The notes beneath the pieces are model-generated. The model was not told the DNA's origin. It was given only the letters and a program-made list of their open reading frames with translations, and made no database searches. A stretch of 64,000 bases of DNA from contig JAHNZQ020003147.1 in assembly GCA_019155205.2 (NCBI GenBank), positions 426,105-490,104 of the forward strand. The letters run 5' to 3'. The DNA is from Gracilaria vermiculophylla (Eukaryota > Rhodophyta > Florideophyceae > Gracilariales > Gracilariaceae). A program made the position numbers and the translations under genes. This document shows, in pieces, positions 63,629-64,000 of the stretch. Every line of letters begins with the position of its first letter. The stretch's first letter is position 1.

Positions 63629-64000
63629 ATCAGCTGTGCATGGCCGACCTTGTTGGCAGCTAGGGCAAACCAGATGCACGCCGCGATATGTCGCGAGTAA
63701 CTCATCGAGCATGGGACATTGCTCTATATTTTTGCTTCTCATATTTATTACAGCTACAATTTCTTCAGTCTCACTTCATTTTCGGGCATTTGAACAGCTA
63801 CATGATACTCCGAGTGCAGAGCATTATGCCTATGATCTTGCAATATACAAGAGATGACTCAAGCATATGTATAGTTCCATAATATGTTCAGGAAAACTCT
63901 CACATAACATGATGCAAATCATTCCAATGGTTGAGCTTACGCTCGCTTTCTCCACCACTGTCAATAAGACTTGATAAAGGCAACCCGAGCCCTTTGGATG
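63629..64000. other. Downstream region, no gene seen
   Basis: Short ORFs only; probably the 3' UTR of the topoisomerase gene and spacer. Confidence 0.5.

Noticed and set aside
1..64000. CRISPR arrays, rRNA genes, spliceosomal snRNA genes
   Set aside because: I looked for direct-repeat arrays and core snRNA/rRNA motifs and found none; a covariance-model scan would be needed to exclude short RNAs.

Overview
The window is nuclear DNA of an intron-poor, compact eukaryote. The genes are eukaryote-specific: Prp8, the TRiC/CCT zeta subunit, topoisomerase IB, CSN5, a Pol III subunit, P5A-ATPase and prohibitin. Most are uninterrupted ORFs, even the 7.3 kb Prp8 gene. The few introns are short (84-109 bp). 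A DUF3598 protein of cyanobacterial/plastid-lineage type, a two-domain membrane glycosyltransferase and LTR, Tc1/mariner and piggyBac debris suggest a photosynthetic lineage. A red alga (Florideophyceae-like) is my best guess, but this is inference.

Layout. 1-9 kb is a transposon graveyard: the 5' LTR, primer-binding site and gag-like start of a minus-strand LTR retrotransposon that leaves the left edge; a hairpin-bearing piggyBac relic; two decayed Tc1/mariner copies; and an inverted solo LTR. 9.4-12.1 kb is an extremely GC-rich island with two head-to-tail ORFs: a Pro-rich basic protein, then a helical-repeat-like protein whose last quarter returns to normal composition. 12.9-30.4 kb holds a MYCBP-like gene, a DHRS12-like dehydrogenase, a polyprenol-reductase-like gene (SRD5A3 type), a P5A-ATPase, RPC34/POLR3F, a PrmA-like methyltransferase, an MFS transporter, a possible small membrane protein and a PAP2 lipid phosphatase. 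32.9-44.2 kb holds a 48-residue protein resembling the ATP6AP2 tail, peptide:N-glycanase, CSN5, the NAR1 Fe-S assembly factor, a large glycosyltransferase-like protein, a PITP and prohibitin-1. 44.7-63.6 kb holds UTP25, PRP8, CCT6, a DUF3598 protein, a deoxy-5'-nucleotidase, a small unknown and DNA topoisomerase I.

The genes are housekeeping functions rather than one pathway: ribosome biogenesis (UTP25), splicing (PRP8), transcription and topology (POLR3F, TOP1), protein folding and turnover (CCT6, CSN5, PNGase), and ER/Golgi membrane biology (P5A-ATPase, SRD5A3-like, PITP, PAP2, glycosyltransferase). Several convergent pairs are separated by only 17-36 bp. Seven introns in five genes (MYCBP, SRD5A3-like, PITP, prohibitin, NT5C) were reconstructed by hand from conserved protein continuity and GT..AG signals; six of the seven carry a CTRAC branch-point-like motif.

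No single novel system is proven. The items most worth a second look are the GC island with its within-gene composition cliff and 31 bp tandem spacing, the start codon isolated in its own exon, the recurrent GTACG(T/C) splice donors, the hairpin-forming piggyBac relic, the ATP6AP2-like microprotein and the glycosyltransferase that lacks a DxD motif.
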